Counted from the stretch's first letter, positions 45,655-55,914 are shown. The stretch: 64,000 nucleotides of DNA from Uliginosibacterium sp. 31-16 (GCF_030730865.1 NZ_JAVALZ010000004.1:176420-240419); one strand, 5' to 3'. A program made the numbers and translations. Notes: generated by a model from the sequence alone, not told the origin.

Positions 45655-45849
45655 GTGTTCAATGACCTCGCAAAACTCGGCAAATATCTCGGTGAAACAG
45701 CCCTCCTGATGGTCGGCCAGCCGGACTACGACGCCTATGTTCAGCACACCCGACTGAAGCACCCGGACCGCACGCCCATGAGCTACGCAGAATTTTTCCG
45801 CAACCGTGAAGATGCGCGCTTTGGCGGTGCGGTCGGGAAATGCTGCTGA
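45655..45849 (+). CDS. YbdD/YjiX family small protein (DUF466)
   Basis: A 64-residue protein that nearly always follows CstA-family genes. It reads FNDLAKLGKYLGETALLMVG, then PDYDAYVQHTRLKHPDRTPM and SYAEFFRNREDARFGG, ending CC, which is the YbdD/YjiX pattern throughout. I start at GTG 45655, with AGGAAAAA upstream, because this matches the family N-terminus; an in-frame TTG at 45625 adds ten residues that overlap the stem-loop. The function is unknown; association with the transporter is inferred from conserved synteny. Confidence 0.92.
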   Translation: MFNDLAKLGKYLGETALLMVGQPDYDAYVQHTRLKHPDRTPMSYAEFFRNREDARFGGAVGKCC

Positions 45850-45906
45850 AGAACAATGCCGGGGCCTGATGACGAAGCTCAGCCCCCAGCCCCCGGAATA
45901 CTACAA

Positions 45907-46908
45907 ATGATCCCTGTCACCCTCCTCACAGGCTTTCTCGGCGCGGGCAAAACCACCCTGCTCAACCGCCTGCTGGCGGCCAATCCGGATCAGCGCATCG
46001 CTATTGTCGAGAACGAATTCGGCGCCGTCGGCATTGATGCAGCACTGATCGCCCCGCAAGCCTCGACCATCATCGAGCTTTCGAACGGCTGCATCTGCTG
46101 CAGTGTGCGCGGCGAACTGTCCGCCGCCCTGCTCGATCTGCTGGCCCGACGCGAACGCGGCGAGCTGCATTTCAACCGGCTGGTGATCGAAACCACCGGC
46201 CTGGCCGACCCCGGCCCGGTGGTGCAGACCTTCTTCTGGGAAGAAGCGCTGCGCGACAAGTTCCAGCTCGATGCGGTGATCACGCTGGTCGATGTGTGCC
46301 ACGCCACCGGCCAGCTTGACCGCGAGGCCGTGGCCGCCGCCCAGGTGGCCTACGCGGACTGGCTGATCCTGACCAAGACCGATCTGGCTGACGCCGGCAG
46401 CCTGCCCGAGCGCCTGCGCACCATCAATGCCCGCGCTGGCATCATCGACGTGCAGGAGCTCGACGCGCACTGGCCAAGCCTGCTCCAGACCGGTGGTTTC
46501 AGCCTCAACGAACACGGCCTGCCGGCCCGCCGGCTGCCCGCTGGCGGCTGGAAAGTGGCCGGTTCGGGCACGAATGCGTTCGGCCAGACCCCCGCCAAGC
46601 GTTCCTGGGACGACGCCATCGAGTCGCTGGTACTGGAGAGCGAAGGCTCGGTGAACATCGACGCCATCTCGGCATTCGTCGAGCGTCTGATCGAGGAGCA
46701 TGCCAACGATCTGCTGCGCTACAAAGGCATCCTGTCCATCGCCGGCGAGCCGCGCCGGCTGGTCTTTCAGGGAGTGCACCGCATCGCCGGCTTCGACTAC
46801 GGGCGGGATTGGGGCGCCGACGAGGCCCGCGAAAGCCGCATCGTCCTGATCGGTCGCGACCTGCCCCGCGAGCGACTACTGGCGGACTTCTCCGCGACCC
46901 TTGCCTGA
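45907..46908 (+). CDS. yjiA: CobW/YjiA-family metal-binding GTPase
   Basis: A 333-residue G3E GTPase. Walker A in TGFLGAGKTTLLNRLL, the metal-binding CxCC motif in LSNGCICCSVRGELSAALL, the ETTGLADPGPV switch region, and LTKTDLAD as base-recognition motif; then a C-terminal CobW_C domain with GILSIAGEPRRLVFQGVHRI. Family members insert or traffic Zn, Co or Ni. Location after cstA-ybdD matches E. coli yjiA beside yjiX-btsT. The stop codon TGA lies within a repeat unit (locus I). Confidence 0.92.
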   Translation: MIPVTLLTGFLGAGKTTLLNRLLAANPDQRIAIVENEFGAVGIDAALIAPQASTIIELSNGCICCSVRGELSAALLDLLARRERGELHFNRLVIETTGLADPGPVVQTFFWEEALRDKFQLDAVITLVDVCHATGQLDREAVAAAQVAYADWLILTKTDLADAGSLPERLRTINARAGIIDVQELDAHWPSLLQTGGFSLNEHGLPARRLPAGGWKVAGSGTNAFGQTPAKRSWDDAIESLVLESEGSVNIDAISAFVERLIEEHANDLLRYKGILSIAGEPRRLVFQGVHRIAGFDYGRDWGADEARESRIVLIGRDLPRERLLADFSATLA

Positions 46909-46972
46909 AGAGGCAGGCACAAGGCGGACTCGCGGGATACCTGCCCGAAAAAGGCCGCTGCACGCGGGTTTT
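46903..46972. repeat. Intergenic palindromic repeats, locus I
   Basis: GCCTGAAGAGGCAGGC begins at the end of yjiA and supplies its stop codon (TGA at 46906-46908). A second diverged unit, CCTGCCCGAAAAAGGCCGC to GCGGGTTTT, follows. Confidence 0.5.
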
Positions 46973-47022
46973 GTGCATATCACCAAAGCCATATGACCAA
47001 TTTTTGCCAATTCGCGGAATTT

Positions 47023-47051
47023 TTGGCTGCAGTTGGTTTGGCTTGTAGATA
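47023..47051 (+). promoter_or_regulatory. Candidate dpp operon promoter
   Basis: TTGGCT, 17 bases, TAGATA on the plus strand, about 115 bases before dppA. The spacing is ideal but each box matches only four of six consensus positions. Confidence 0.35.
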
Positions 47052-47167
47052 AACTAGCCATACGCATCCGTAGCCCTGCCGAATACCCTCGGCGTTCAAG
47101 CCCCATCCGGGCCATCACTCGTGCTTTTCGCCGGCTTATCCAGCCGGCGCCCAACAGGAGGAACTTC

Positions 47168-48772
47168 ATGTTGCGTATCACCGCTATTGCCTCGGGCCTG
47201 CTGCTCAGCCTGCTCGCAACCCCGGCCTTTGCAGCCAAGACCCTGGTGTATTGTTCGGAGGGCAGCCCGGAGGGCTTCAATCCGATGTTCTACACCACCG
47301 GCACCACCCACGACGCATCCTCGGCCCAGCTCTTCAACCGGCTGGTCGAATTCGAAGTCGGCACCACCAACATCGTGCCGGGCCTGGCCACCGCCTGGGA
47401 GATTTCCCCGGATGGCCTGAGCTACACCTTCAAGCTGCGCAAGGGGGTGAAGTTCCACACCACCGACAAGTTCACGCCGACGCGCGATTTCAACGCCGAC
47501 GACGTGCTGTTCACCTGGAACCGCATGGCAGACGCCAACCATCCTTTCCACAAGAACAGCCCCGGCACCAACTACGCCTACTTCCAGGATATGGGCATGG
47601 CGAAGATCGTCGACAAGGTCGAGAAGACTGACGATTACACCGTGGTGTTCAAGCTCAAGGCGCCGGTCGCCCCCTTCCTCGCCAACATGGCGATGGACTT
47701 CATGTCGATCCAGTCGGCCGAGTTCGCCAGCAAGATGAAAGCCGCCGGCACACCGGAAGTCGTGGACCGGGAGCCGGTCGGCACCGGCCCGTTCCGTCTG
47801 CAGTCCTACCAGAAGGATGCCGTGATCCGCTACAAGGCTCACGACAAGTATTACGAAGGTCGTCCCAAGCTGGACAACGTGATCTTCGCGATCACCCCGG
47901 ACGCTTCGGTGCGTCTGGCCAAGGTAAAAGCCGGCGAATGCCAGCTGATGGCCTACCCGAAGCCGGCCGATCTGCCCGCGATCAAGGCGGACACCTCGAT
48001 CAACCTGCTGACCAAGGAAGGTCTGAACATCGGCTACATCGCACTGAACGTCGAGAAGAAGCCTTTCGACAACAAGCTGGTGCGTCAGGCCGTCAACATG
48101 GCCATCGACAAGAAGGGCATTCTCGACACCATCTATCAGGGCGCAGGCCAGGTGGCCAAGAATCCGATCCCGCCGATCATGTGGTCGTACAACGACAAGA
48201 TCAAGGACTATCCCTACAACGTCATCAAGGCCAAGGAGCTGCTTGCCAAGGCCGGCCTGAAGGATGGTTTCGAGATGGAACTGTGGTATCTGCCGGTGCA
48301 GCGCCCCTACAACCCGGACGGCAAACGCATGGCCGAACTGGTGCAGGCGGATCTGGCCAAGATCGGCGTGACTGCCAAGCTGGTGACCTACGAATGGGGC
48401 GAATACCGCAAGCGCGCCAAGAACGGCGAGCATCAGGCCGTGATGTTCGGCTGGAGCGGTGACAACGGAGACCCCGACAACTTCTTCGCCAATCTGCTCT
48501 CCTGCGATGCCGTGGCTGGCGGCGGCAACTTCGCCCGCTGGTGCAACCAGGAGTACGACGGCATCATCAAGAAGGCCGCCAGCACAGCACAGAAGGCTGA
48601 GCGCAGCAAGCTCTACGAGAAGGCTCAGGAAATCGTCAAGGAAGAGGCCGTGTGGGTGCCGATCGCCCACTCCGTGCGCTTCGAGCCGGTTCGCAAGAGC
48701 GTGGTGGGCTACAAGACCGCCGCCGTGCCGACCAATCACTACTTTTCCAAAGTGGACGTAACCGGCAAGTAA
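47168..48772 (+). CDS. dppA: Dipeptide ABC transporter periplasmic binding protein
   Basis: A 534-residue family 5 solute-binding protein. Signal peptide LRITAIASGLLLSLLATPAF, then AAKTLVYCSEGSPEGFNPMF, FEVGTTNIVPGLATAWEISP, the RDFNADDVLFTWNRM motif and EYDGIIKKAA near the end, closely matching E. coli DppA/heme-dipeptide receptors. It recruits peptides for DppBCDF. ATG 47168 follows AGGAGG. It is separated from dppB by 188 bases with strong RNA-structure potential. Confidence 0.95.
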   Translation: MLRITAIASGLLLSLLATPAFAAKTLVYCSEGSPEGFNPMFYTTGTTHDASSAQLFNRLVEFEVGTTNIVPGLATAWEISPDGLSYTFKLRKGVKFHTTDKFTPTRDFNADDVLFTWNRMADANHPFHKNSPGTNYAYFQDMGMAKIVDKVEKTDDYTVVFKLKAPVAPFLANMAMDFMSIQSAEFASKMKAAGTPEVVDREPVGTGPFRLQSYQKDAVIRYKAHDKYYEGRPKLDNVIFAITPDASVRLAKVKAGECQLMAYPKPADLPAIKADTSINLLTKEGLNIGYIALNVEKKPFDNKLVRQAVNMAIDKKGILDTIYQGAGQVAKNPIPPIMWSYNDKIKDYPYNVIKAKELLAKAGLKDGFEMELWYLPVQRPYNPDGKRMAELVQADLAKIGVTAKLVTYEWGEYRKRAKNGEHQAVMFGWSGDNGDPDNFFANLLSCDAVAGGGNFARWCNQEYDGIIKKAASTAQKAERSKLYEKAQEIVKEEAVWVPIAHSVRFEPVRKSVVGYKTAAVPTNHYFSKVDVTGK

Positions 48773-48874
48773 TTTCATTCCCGGACCAGACCTGTGTTTG
48801 CCGACGTCGGCTTGCCGTGCGCCAGCACGGATCTGCGCCTCGTCTTCGCGACATCTTTGCTCCGGGAATGAAAT
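48772..48874 (+). other. 103-nt structured intergenic element between dppA and dppB
   Basis: ATTTCATTCCCGGA (48772-48785) and TCCGGGAATGAAAT (48861-48874) are 14-bp perfect inverted arms. The 75-nt interior has its own stems: CCGTGC-GCCA-GCACGG and a CCGACGTCGG palindrome. The first base of the left arm is the last base of the dppA stop codon. It could be a stable RNA domain limiting dppBCDF expression, or a small mobile repeat; no clear target duplication is visible. Confidence 0.6.
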
Positions 48875-48886
48875 AGCCTGCCCGCC

Positions 48887-48928
48887 CCGCCGCCGTCCTC
48901 GCCAGGCTTTTCATGGCAAGGGCGGCGG
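48887..48928 (+). other. Second hairpin upstream of dppB
   Basis: CCGCCGCC pairs with GGCGGCGG, with GCCA/TGGC closer to the loop. The 3' side is followed by a U-rich stretch, so it may act as a partial terminator before dppB. Confidence 0.5.
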
Positions 48929-48960
48929 TCTGTTGTTTCTGATCACGAAGTGTTCAATCC

Positions 48961-49971
48961 ATGATTTCTTTCATCCTGCGACGCCTCGGCGTCCTGATCC
49001 CGACCTTCCTCGGCATCACGGTGCTGGTGTTCGCCCTGATCCATCTGATCCCCGGCGACCCGGTAGAGGCCATGTCCGGCGAACGCGGCATGGAGCCTGC
49101 GCGCTATGCGGCATTGATGACCGAATTCGGTCTGGACCGGCCACTGCCGGTGCAATACATCGACTACGTATTCAAGGCGGCCAAGGGCGACCTGGGCAAT
49201 TCCATCGTCACCCAGGAACCGGTGCTGCGTGAGTTCCTCGACCGCTTCCCCGCCACCTTCGAACTCTCGCTGTGCGCGATGCTGTTTGCGGTCTGCCTGG
49301 GAATTCCGGCCGGCGTCATCGCCGCGCTCAAGCGCAATACACCGATCGACTATGGCGTGATGGGCGTGTCGCTCACCGGCTATTCGATGCCGATCTTCTG
49401 GTGGGCTCTGCTGCTGATTCTGTTCTTCTCCGTACATCTGGGCTGGACCCCGGTTTCCGGCCGGCTCGCCATCGAGTTCGACCCGGCCCGCGTCACCGGC
49501 CTGATGCTGATCGACTCGATCCTCTCCGGTGAAGAAGGCGCCTTCCTGTCAGCCGTGTCGCACCTGATCCTGCCGACCATCGCGCTGGGCACCATCCCGC
49601 TCGCAACCCTCGCCCGCATGACCCGCTCGGCGATGCTCGAAGTTCTGGGCGAAGACTATGTGCGTGCCGCCCGCGCCCGCGGTCTCTCTCCGCTGCGCGT
49701 GGTCGTGCGGCATGCCCTGCGCAACGCGCTGATCCCGGTGATCACGGTGATCGGCCTGCAGGTGGGCACGCTGCTGGCCGGCGCGATCCTCACCGAGACC
49801 ATCTTCTCCTGGCCCGGCATCGGCAAATGGATGGTTGAAGCCATCCACCGCCGCGACTATCCGGTGGTTCAGGGCGGCATCCTGCTTTCGGCCACCCTGG
49901 TCATCGTCGTCAACCTGCTCGTAGACGTGCTCTACGGCGTCATCAATCCCCGCATCCGTCATGCCCGCTGA
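48961..49971 (+). CDS. dppB: Dipeptide ABC transporter permease
   Basis: A 336-residue inner-membrane permease with about six helices. MISFILRRLGVLIPTFLGIT and HLIPGDPVEAM are typical of the OppB/DppB N-terminal domain. The EAA loop that contacts the ATPase is present as EDYVRAARARGLSPLRVVVR, with HALRNALIPVITVIGLQVG following. It pairs with DppC. The stop lies close to or within the start region of dppC. Confidence 0.95.
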   Translation: MISFILRRLGVLIPTFLGITVLVFALIHLIPGDPVEAMSGERGMEPARYAALMTEFGLDRPLPVQYIDYVFKAAKGDLGNSIVTQEPVLREFLDRFPATFELSLCAMLFAVCLGIPAGVIAALKRNTPIDYGVMGVSLTGYSMPIFWWALLLILFFSVHLGWTPVSGRLAIEFDPARVTGLMLIDSILSGEEGAFLSAVSHLILPTIALGTIPLATLARMTRSAMLEVLGEDYVRAARARGLSPLRVVVRHALRNALIPVITVIGLQVGTLLAGAILTETIFSWPGIGKWMVEAIHRRDYPVVQGGILLSATLVIVVNLLVDVLYGVINPRIRHAR

Positions 49972-49978
49972 GCCCACG

Positions 49979-50893
49979 ATGAATACGCCTCACACCCCAT
50001 CCTCCGCGCCGGACGAACTTGCCGTGCTCGCGCCGCCCTCACCGATGGCCGAGCTGTGGCGCGATTTCTGCCGCAACAAGGGCGCCGTTTTCGGTCTCGC
50101 GCTGGTCAGCACCTATCTGCTGCTGGCACTGTTCGCCGGTTTCGTTGCCCCACATTCGCCGATCGAACAGTTCCGCGACGCCGTCCTCACCCCGCCGGCC
50201 TGGGAAGACGGCGGCAGCGTGAAATTCCTCCTCGGCACCGACGCAGTCGGGCGCGACATGCTCTCGCGCCTGATCTTCGGCTCACGCCTGTCACTGGCCA
50301 TCGGTCTGATCTCGGTGACCCTGTCACTGTCACTGGGCGTCGTTCTGGGTCTGGCGGCGGCCTTCTACGGACGCAAGGTGGATACGGCCATCATGCGCCT
50401 GATGGACATGCTGCTCGCACTGCCCAGCCTGCTGCTGGCGGTGGCGGTGATCGCCATCCTCGGACCGGGACTGGCCAACGCCATGTATGCCATCGCGATC
50501 GTGCGCCTGCCGGCCTTCGTGCGCCTGACCCGCGCCACGGCGATTGCCGAACTGCAGAAGGATTACGTGATCGCCTCGCGCATCGCCGGAGCCGGCACCC
50601 TGCGCCTGATGTTCATCACCGTCCTGCCGAACTGTCTCGCACCGCTGATCGTGCAGGCCACTCTGGGGTTTTCCACCGCGATCCTGGATGCGGCAGCACT
50701 CGGCTTTCTCGGCCTCGGCGCCCAGCCGCCCACACCGGAATGGGGCTCGATGCTCGCCGGCGCCCTGGAATTCATCCAGCGCGCCTGGTGGGTTGTCAGC
50801 CTGCCCGGCATCGCCATCCTGCTCGCCGTACTGGCCTTCAACCTGATGGGTGACGGCCTGCGCGATGCACTCGACCCGAAACTGAAACGCTGA
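49979..50893 (+). CDS. dppC: Dipeptide ABC transporter permease
   Basis: A 304-residue permease closely matching E. coli Dpp[61 protein letters not shown], the EAA-like region [20 protein letters not shown] and [18 protein letters not shown] start at ATG 49979; an in-frame ATG at 49961 would overlap dppB by 11 bases, and neither has a clear ribosome site. Confidence 0.95.
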   Translation: MNTPHTPSSAPDELAVLAPPSPMAELWRDFCRNKGAVFGLALVSTYLLLALFAGFVAPHSPIEQFRDAVLTPPAWEDGGSVKFLLGTDAVGRDMLSRLIFGSRLSLAIGLISVTLSLSLGVVLGLAAAFYGRKVDTAIMRLMDMLLALPSLLLAVAVIAILGPGLANAMYAIAIVRLPAFVRLTRATAIAELQKDYVIASRIAGAGTLRLMFITVLPNCLAPLIVQATLGFSTAILDAAALGFLGLGAQPPTPEWGSMLAGALEFIQRAWWVVSLPGIAILLAVLAFNLMGDGLRDALDPKLKR

Positions 50894-50898
50894 ACGCC

Positions 50899-51864
50899 AT
50901 GGCACTTCTCGACATCAAGAACCTTTCGGTCCATTTCGGCGCAGACGAGCGCCCGATGCGCGCCGTCGACGGTCTGGACCTTTCCATCGAAGCCGGCGAA
51001 GTCGTCGGTATCGTCGGCGAATCCGGCTCCGGCAAAAGCGTCACCTCGCTGGCCCTGATGGGCCTGATCGACGCGCCCGGCCGCGTGTTTGCCGACAGCC
51101 TGACATTCGATGGCCGCGACCTGCTGAAAATGCCGGCCCGTGAGCGCCGCGCCATGCTCGGTCGCGACATTGCAATGATTTTCCAGGACCCCGGCACCAC
51201 CCTGAACCCCTGCTACACGGTCGGCGACCATCTGGTCGAAACCCTGGCCGTGCATGAAGGCGGCAGCCGCCGCGCACTGCGCGCCCGGGCCCTCGAACTG
51301 CTTCAGCAGGTGGAAATCCCCGATCCGCAAAGCCGCCTCGCGGCCTATCCGCATCAGCTCTCCGGTGGCATGAGCCAGCGCGTGATGATCGCGCTGGCCA
51401 TCGCCTGCAACCCGCGCCTGCTGATTGCTGACGAACCGACCACGGCACTCGACGTGACCGTGCAGGCACAGGTGCTGGATTTGCTGTTGCGCCTCCAGCG
51501 CGAGCGCGGCATGGCCCTGATGCTGATCACGCATGATCTGGGCGTGGTCGCCCAGACCGCCCAGCGCGTGGTGGTGATGTATGCCGGCCAGGTCATGGAA
51601 ACCGGCAGTGTGCCGGCCATTTTCAAGGAGCCACAGCACCCTTATACGGCTGCGCTGATGTCGGCCCTGCCGGAGAACAACGCCGGCCGCGAACGCCTGC
51701 AGACCATTCCCGGTGTGGTTCCCGGCGCCTTCGACCGCCCCGTCGGCTGTCTGCTCGCGCCGCGCTGCACGTTTGCCAACGCACGCTGCCAGAGCGAACA
51801 TCCGGCCCTCGAACACACCCCGGCTGGTGCCGTGCGCTGCTTTTACCCGCTGGTGAAGTCATGA
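50899..51864 (+). CDS. dppD: Dipeptide ABC transporter ATP-binding protein
   Basis: A 321-residue ABC ATPase. Walker [18 protein letters not shown]-loop [23 protein letters not shown] signature [20 protein letters not shown], Walker [14 protein letters not shown]-loop ITHDLGVV. The C-terminal oligopeptide-transporter extension contains a cysteine-bearing [20 protein letters not shown] motif, typical of Opp/Dpp ATPases. The stop overlaps the dppF start in ATGA. Confidence 0.95.
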   Translation: MALLDIKNLSVHFGADERPMRAVDGLDLSIEAGEVVGIVGESGSGKSVTSLALMGLIDAPGRVFADSLTFDGRDLLKMPARERRAMLGRDIAMIFQDPGTTLNPCYTVGDHLVETLAVHEGGSRRALRARALELLQQVEIPDPQSRLAAYPHQLSGGMSQRVMIALAIACNPRLLIADEPTTALDVTVQAQVLDLLLRLQRERGMALMLITHDLGVVAQTAQRVVVMYAGQVMETGSVPAIFKEPQHPYTAALMSALPENNAGRERLQTIPGVVPGAFDRPVGCLLAPRCTFANARCQSEHPALEHTPAGAVRCFYPLVKS

Positions 51865-52850
51865 ACGATCACTCCACGAATCACACCCATTTCCTGTTGC
51901 AGGTCGACAGCCTCGCCAAGCACTACCCGGTGTCCACCGGCTTCATGAAGCCCAAGGCACTGGTGCGGGCGCTCGACGGCGTGAGCTTCCATCTGGATGC
52001 CGGCAAGACGCTGGCGGTGGTCGGCGAGTCCGGCTGCGGCAAGACCACCCTGGCGCGCCAGATCACCATGATCGAAACGCCCACCGCCGGCCACCTGCGC
52101 CTCGATGGCATCGACATTGCCACCGCCACCGTGGCTGAGCGCAAGCAGCTGCGCCCCCAGGTGCAGATGGTGTTCCAGAACCCGTACGCCAGCCTCAACC
52201 CGCGCAAGCGGGTGGGCAGCATCCTCGAAGAGCCTCTCAAGATCCACACCACGCTGACGGCCGCCGAGCGCGGCGACAAGGCCCGCGCCATGATGGCCCG
52301 CGTCGGCCTGCGCCCCGAGCATTACGGTCGCTATCCGCACATGTTTTCCGGCGGCCAGCGCCAGCGCATCGCCATTGCCCGCGCGCTGATGACCAACCCG
52401 AAACTGGTGGTGGCGGACGAACCGGTGTCGGCGCTGGACGTGTCGATCCAGGCGCAGGTGCTCAATCTGCTGATGGACCTGCAGCAGGAAACCCGCGTCG
52501 CCTGCCTGTTCATCTCGCACAACCTCGCGGTGGTGGAGCACATTGCCGATGAGGTGCTGGTGATGTATCTGGGTCGCGTCGTCGAACACGGCACCAAGCG
52601 CCAGATCTTTGACCATGCGCGCCACCCGTACACGCGCGCCTTGCTGTCAGCCACCCCACGGGTGGATCCGGAGCAGCGCCAGGTGCGTTTCATGGCCAAG
52701 GGCGAATTGCCCTCGCCGCTGGATCCGCCTCCGGGCTGTGCCTTCCACCGCCGCTGCCCGCACGCTATCGCGGCCTGTGCAACGGATGTGCCGGAGCTGC
52801 GTCTGGTCGACAGCCACTGGACGGCCTGCCACCGCGCAGAAGAGATCTAG
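51861..52850 (+). CDS. dppF: Dipeptide ABC transporter ATP-binding protein
   Basis: A 329-residue ABC ATPase, partner of DppD. Walker [20 protein letters not shown]-loop [15 protein letters not shown], signature [20 protein letters not shown], Walker [14 protein letters not shown]-loop [15 protein letters not shown]. The C-terminal extension [17 protein letters not shown] has the family's cysteines. Last gene of dppABCDF. Repeat locus J follows directly. Confidence 0.95.
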   Translation: MNDHSTNHTHFLLQVDSLAKHYPVSTGFMKPKALVRALDGVSFHLDAGKTLAVVGESGCGKTTLARQITMIETPTAGHLRLDGIDIATATVAERKQLRPQVQMVFQNPYASLNPRKRVGSILEEPLKIHTTLTAAERGDKARAMMARVGLRPEHYGRYPHMFSGGQRQRIAIARALMTNPKLVVADEPVSALDVSIQAQVLNLLMDLQQETRVACLFISHNLAVVEHIADEVLVMYLGRVVEHGTKRQIFDHARHPYTRALLSATPRVDPEQRQVRFMAKGELPSPLDPPPGCAFHRRCPHAIAACATDVPELRLVDSHWTACHRAEEI

Positions 52851-52853
52851 CGG

Positions 52854-52970
52854 GAGAGCCGCATCCGGCGGCACTCTTCACCATGCCTGCCTGAAGAGCG
52901 GCCCGCACAGGGCGTCTTCGGGCACATTGCCTGCAGACACAGGCGGGAAGCGGCTCTTCAGCCAGCCTGC
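52854..52970. repeat. Intergenic palindromic repeats, locus J
   Basis: Three units in tandem: GAGAGCCGC...GGCGGCACTCTTCA; CCTGAAGAGCGGCCCGC...GGGCGTCTTCGGG; and GCCTGCAGACAC...GCGGCTCTTCAGCCAGCCTG. It fills the gap between convergent dppF and the DUF4870-like gene. Confidence 0.65.
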
Positions 52971-53393
52971 TTACGCGACCGGCTTGCCTTCCTGCAGCGC
53001 CAGCCAGCCCTTGATGATGCGGTACACCGCCCACAGGCCGACCAGTCCGAACAGCAGCCAGTTGATCAGGAAGCCGACCAGCAGCAGGTAAAGCACCATG
53101 CCGATCAGCATCGCGATGGCGCACAGCCAGAAGGTGTCGGCCTGCCAGGCCAAATGGCTCTGCAGGAAAGTGCCTTTCACGGCATCGCGCTTCACGTAGT
53201 TGATGATGATGGCGATGATCGAAGTCCAGCCAAACAGGAAGGCCCCGATCATGGTTGCCGCCTGCGACCACGCGCCGATCACCAGCCCGATGGCGTGCAG
53301 CAGGTAGAGGACGTGCGTGAGCTGGATGTGCCCGGGCTGCGCCGGCGTAAAGGCATTGCCGTCAATCACGTCGATGGTCTTGTCGTCAGGCAT
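52971..53393 (-). CDS. DUF4870-family membrane protein
   Basis: A 140-residue inner-membrane protein with about four hydrophobic helices: HVLYLLHAIGLVIGAWSQAA, FLFGWTSIIAIIINYVKRDA, FWLCAIAMLIGMVLYLLLV and FLINWLLFGLVGLWAVYRII. The SHLAWQADTFW motif between helices 2 and 3 is typical of DUF4870-like proteins. Function unknown. Start ATG 53393 with AAGGA upstream; it follows ubiD by 11 bases and is probably co-transcribed. Confidence 0.82.
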   Translation of the reverse strand: MPDDKTIDVIDGNAFTPAQPGHIQLTHVLYLLHAIGLVIGAWSQAATMIGAFLFGWTSIIAIIINYVKRDAVKGTFLQSHLAWQADTFWLCAIAMLIGMVLYLLLVGFLINWLLFGLVGLWAVYRIIKGWLALQEGKPVA

Positions 53394-53404
53394 GGCGTGT
53401 CCTT

Positions 53405-54898
53405 TCATAGCCCCAGTTCGCCCCACAGCGCATCCACGCGCTGCTTCACCGCAGCATCCATTTCAATCGTGCGGCCCCACTCGCGCTGGGTTTCGCCCGG
53501 CCACTTGTTGGTGGCGTCCAGGCCCATCTTGCTGCCCAGTCCGGCCACCGGCGAGGCGAAGTCCAGATAGTCAATCGGCGTATTGTCGACCAGCGTGGTG
53601 TCACGCGTGGCGTCCATGCGCGTGGTGATCGCCCAGATCACTTCCTGCCAGGAGCGCACGTCCACATCCTCATCCACGACGATGATGAACTTGGTGTACA
53701 TGAACTGGCGCAGGAAACTCCAGATGCCAAACATCACCCGTTTGGCATGGCCGGGGTAAGCCTTCTTGATGCTCACCACCGCCATGCGATACGAACAGCC
53801 TTCCGGCGGCAGGTAGAAATCGGTGATCTCCGGGAACTGCTTTTGCAACAGTGGTACGAACACCTCGTTCAACGCCACACCCAGCATCGCCGGCTCGTCC
53901 GGCGGCTTGCCGGTGTAGGTGCTGTGATAGATCGGATCTTTCCGCATGGTGATGCGCTCGATGGTGAACACCGGAAATTCCGAGACCTCGTTGTAGTAGC
54001 CGGTGTGATCGCCATACGGGCCTTCCGCTGCCAGATCATCCGGATAAATGAAGCCTTCGAGCACGATCTCGGCACTGGCCGGCACCTGCAGATCGTTGCC
54101 AATGCACTTCGTCAGCTCGGTCTTCGCACCGCGCAAGAGGCCCGCGAACTGGTATTCGGAAAGCGAATCTGGCACCGGCGTCACCGCACCCAGAATCGTC
54201 GCCGGGTCGCAGCCCAGCACCACGCTCACCGGGAAAGGCTGGCCCGGATTGGCTTGCTGGAATTCGCGCAGATCGAGTGCGCCGCCGCGGTGCGCCAGCC
54301 AGCGCATGATCACGCGATTCCTTCCCAGCACCTGCTGGCGGTAGATGCCCAGATTCTGGCGCGTCTTCAGCGGCCCGCGCGTCACCACCAGACCCCAGGT
54401 AATCAGCGGCGCCACGTCGCCCGGCCAGCAATGCTGGATGGGCAGCTTGCCGAGATCAACTTGATCGCCTTCCCACACGATCTCCTGGCACGGCGCGCGA
54501 CTCACCTCCTTGGGCGACATGTTCAGCACCTGCTTGAGCACCGGCCATTTCTCCCACGCGTCGCGCAAACCTTTGGGCGGCTCCGGCTCCTTGAGAAAGG
54601 CCAGCAGCTTGCCGACTTCGCGCAGCGGTTTTTGCCAATCGCCTGAAGAATCAGGACTGACGCCCATTCCCAAAGCCACCCTCTGCGGAGTGCCGAAAAG
54701 ATTGGCCAGCACGGGCATGCCCTTGGCGACGCCCTGTGTATGCGGCTTCTCGAAGAGCAGCGCCGGGCCGCCGGCGCGCAGCACGCGGTCGGCAATCTCG
54801 GTCATTTCCAGATGGGTATCCACCGGCACCGGAATTCGCTTGAGTTCGCCAAGGGCTTCGAGCTGATGGATGAAGTCGCGCAGGTCTTTGTATTGCAT
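53405..54898 (-). CDS. ubiD: 4-Hydroxy-3-polyprenylbenzoate decarboxylase
   Basis: Prenylated-FMN-dependent decarboxylase of ubiquinone synthesis, needing UbiX for cofactor. The 497-residue protein parallels E. coli UbiD along its length: [85 protein letters not shown], the active-site [14 protein letters not shown] and [15 protein letters not shown]. Start at ATG 54898, with an in-frame GTG at 54910. Tandem with ubiA upstream. Confidence 0.97.
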   Translation of the reverse strand: MQYKDLRDFIHQLEALGELKRIPVPVDTHLEMTEIADRVLRAGGPALLFEKPHTQGVAKGMPVLANLFGTPQRVALGMGVSPDSSGDWQKPLREVGKLLAFLKEPEPPKGLRDAWEKWPVLKQVLNMSPKEVSRAPCQEIVWEGDQVDLGKLPIQHCWPGDVAPLITWGLVVTRGPLKTRQNLGIYRQQVLGRNRVIMRWLAHRGGALDLREFQQANPGQPFPVSVVLGCDPATILGAVTPVPDSLSEYQFAGLLRGAKTELTKCIGNDLQVPASAEIVLEGFIYPDDLAAEGPYGDHTGYYNEVSEFPVFTIERITMRKDPIYHSTYTGKPPDEPAMLGVALNEVFVPLLQKQFPEITDFYLPPEGCSYRMAVVSIKKAYPGHAKRVMFGIWSFLRQFMYTKFIIVVDEDVDVRSWQEVIWAITTRMDATRDTTLVDNTPIDYLDFASPVAGLGSKMGLDATNKWPGETQREWGRTIEMDAAVKQRVDALWGELGL

Positions 54899-54991
54899 AA
54901 GGGTCGTCACAGGAATTCACGTGAAATGGGCGTGGAACAAACGCTCATCATGGTTCGCATGGGTGGCCCGGAAAGCACCACGCCGAGCATT

Positions 54992-55858
54992 TCACCAGCG
55001 CACGCCATAATCGGCAAACAGACCGACAAAGATCATCAGACCCAGCCAGTTGTTGTGCAGGAAGGCCTTGAAACAGGCGGCCGGCTCCCGCTCGCGGATC
55101 AGGAACAGATGGTGAATGGCGATCAGGGCCGCCAGGCCCAGCGCGACGAAATAGGCTCCGCCCCGCCCGGTCTGCAACCCGACCCAGGCCATGATGGCGA
55201 GAAAGGCAGCGTAGCAGATCGCCACCGCAACGATATCGAAGCGGCCGAAGGTGATGGCCGAGGTACGGATGCCGATTTTCAGGTCATCCGCGCGGTCGAC
55301 CATGGCGTATTCCGTGTCATACGCCACGGCCCAGAACACGTTGCCCAGCAGCAGCCACCAGGCCAGCGCAGGGAGCATCCCCTGCACCGCGGCAAACGCC
55401 ATGGGAATGCCAAAACCGAAGGCGATCCCGAGCCATGCCTGCGGTATCACCAGGAAACGCTTGGTAAACGGATAGCTGACCGCCAGCAGCAGCGCCGGAA
55501 TCGACAGCCACAGCACCAGTCGGTTCAAGGGCAGGATCAGCAGGAACGCCAGCAGCGCCAATCCGGCAGCCAGCAGCAGGGCTTCACGTGGCTTCACCAG
55601 CCCGCTCACCAACGGGCGCTCGCGGGTACGGGCAACGTGGCCGTCGAAATCCCGATCGGCCCAGTCGTTGATGACGCAGCCAGCCGAGCGCATCAGCACG
55701 GTACCCAGCAGGAAGATCCACAACACCCACAGGCCCGGAATGCCTGACGCGGCAAACCACAGCCCCCACAGGGTGGGCCACAGCAAGAGCAGGATGCCGA
55801 TCGGCTTGTCCAGGCGCATCAGCTTTTCCCATGCATCGAGTCTTTGCAGCCCGTTCAT
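54992..55858 (-). CDS. ubiA: 4-Hydroxybenzoate polyprenyltransferase
   Basis: Membrane prenyltransferase adding the polyprenyl tail to 4-hydroxybenzoate, the step before UbiD. The 288-residue protein has about eight helices. Its first aspartate-rich motif is [20 protein letters not shown] and the second [20 protein letters not shown]; both bind the Mg-diphosphate. [20 protein letters not shown] is also typical. Start ATG 55858 with AAGGAGG nine bases upstream. Divergent from the chemoreceptor gene. Confidence 0.97.
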   Translation of the reverse strand: MNGLQRLDAWEKLMRLDKPIGILLLLWPTLWGLWFAASGIPGLWVLWIFLLGTVLMRSAGCVINDWADRDFDGHVARTRERPLVSGLVKPREALLLAAGLALLAFLLILPLNRLVLWLSIPALLLAVSYPFTKRFLVIPQAWLGIAFGFGIPMAFAAVQGMLPALAWWLLLGNVFWAVAYDTEYAMVDRADDLKIGIRTSAITFGRFDIVAVAICYAAFLAIMAWVGLQTGRGGAYFVALGLAALIAIHHLFLIREREPAACFKAFLHNNWLGLMIFVGLFADYGVRW

Positions 55859-55914
55859 CCCGGCGTCCTCCTTGGTTATCTGCCCCGATGATAGCGCGTC
55901 GCCACAATTACGGC

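Noticed and set aside
47096..48778. A 560-codon open frame antisense to dppA
   Set aside because: Opposite a definite dipeptide-binding protein; no protein-like motifs.
48772..48874. dppA-dppB element considered as a riboswitch
   Set aside because: It is at the 3' side of dppA and I recognise no known aptamer core; described only as structured RNA or a small repeat.
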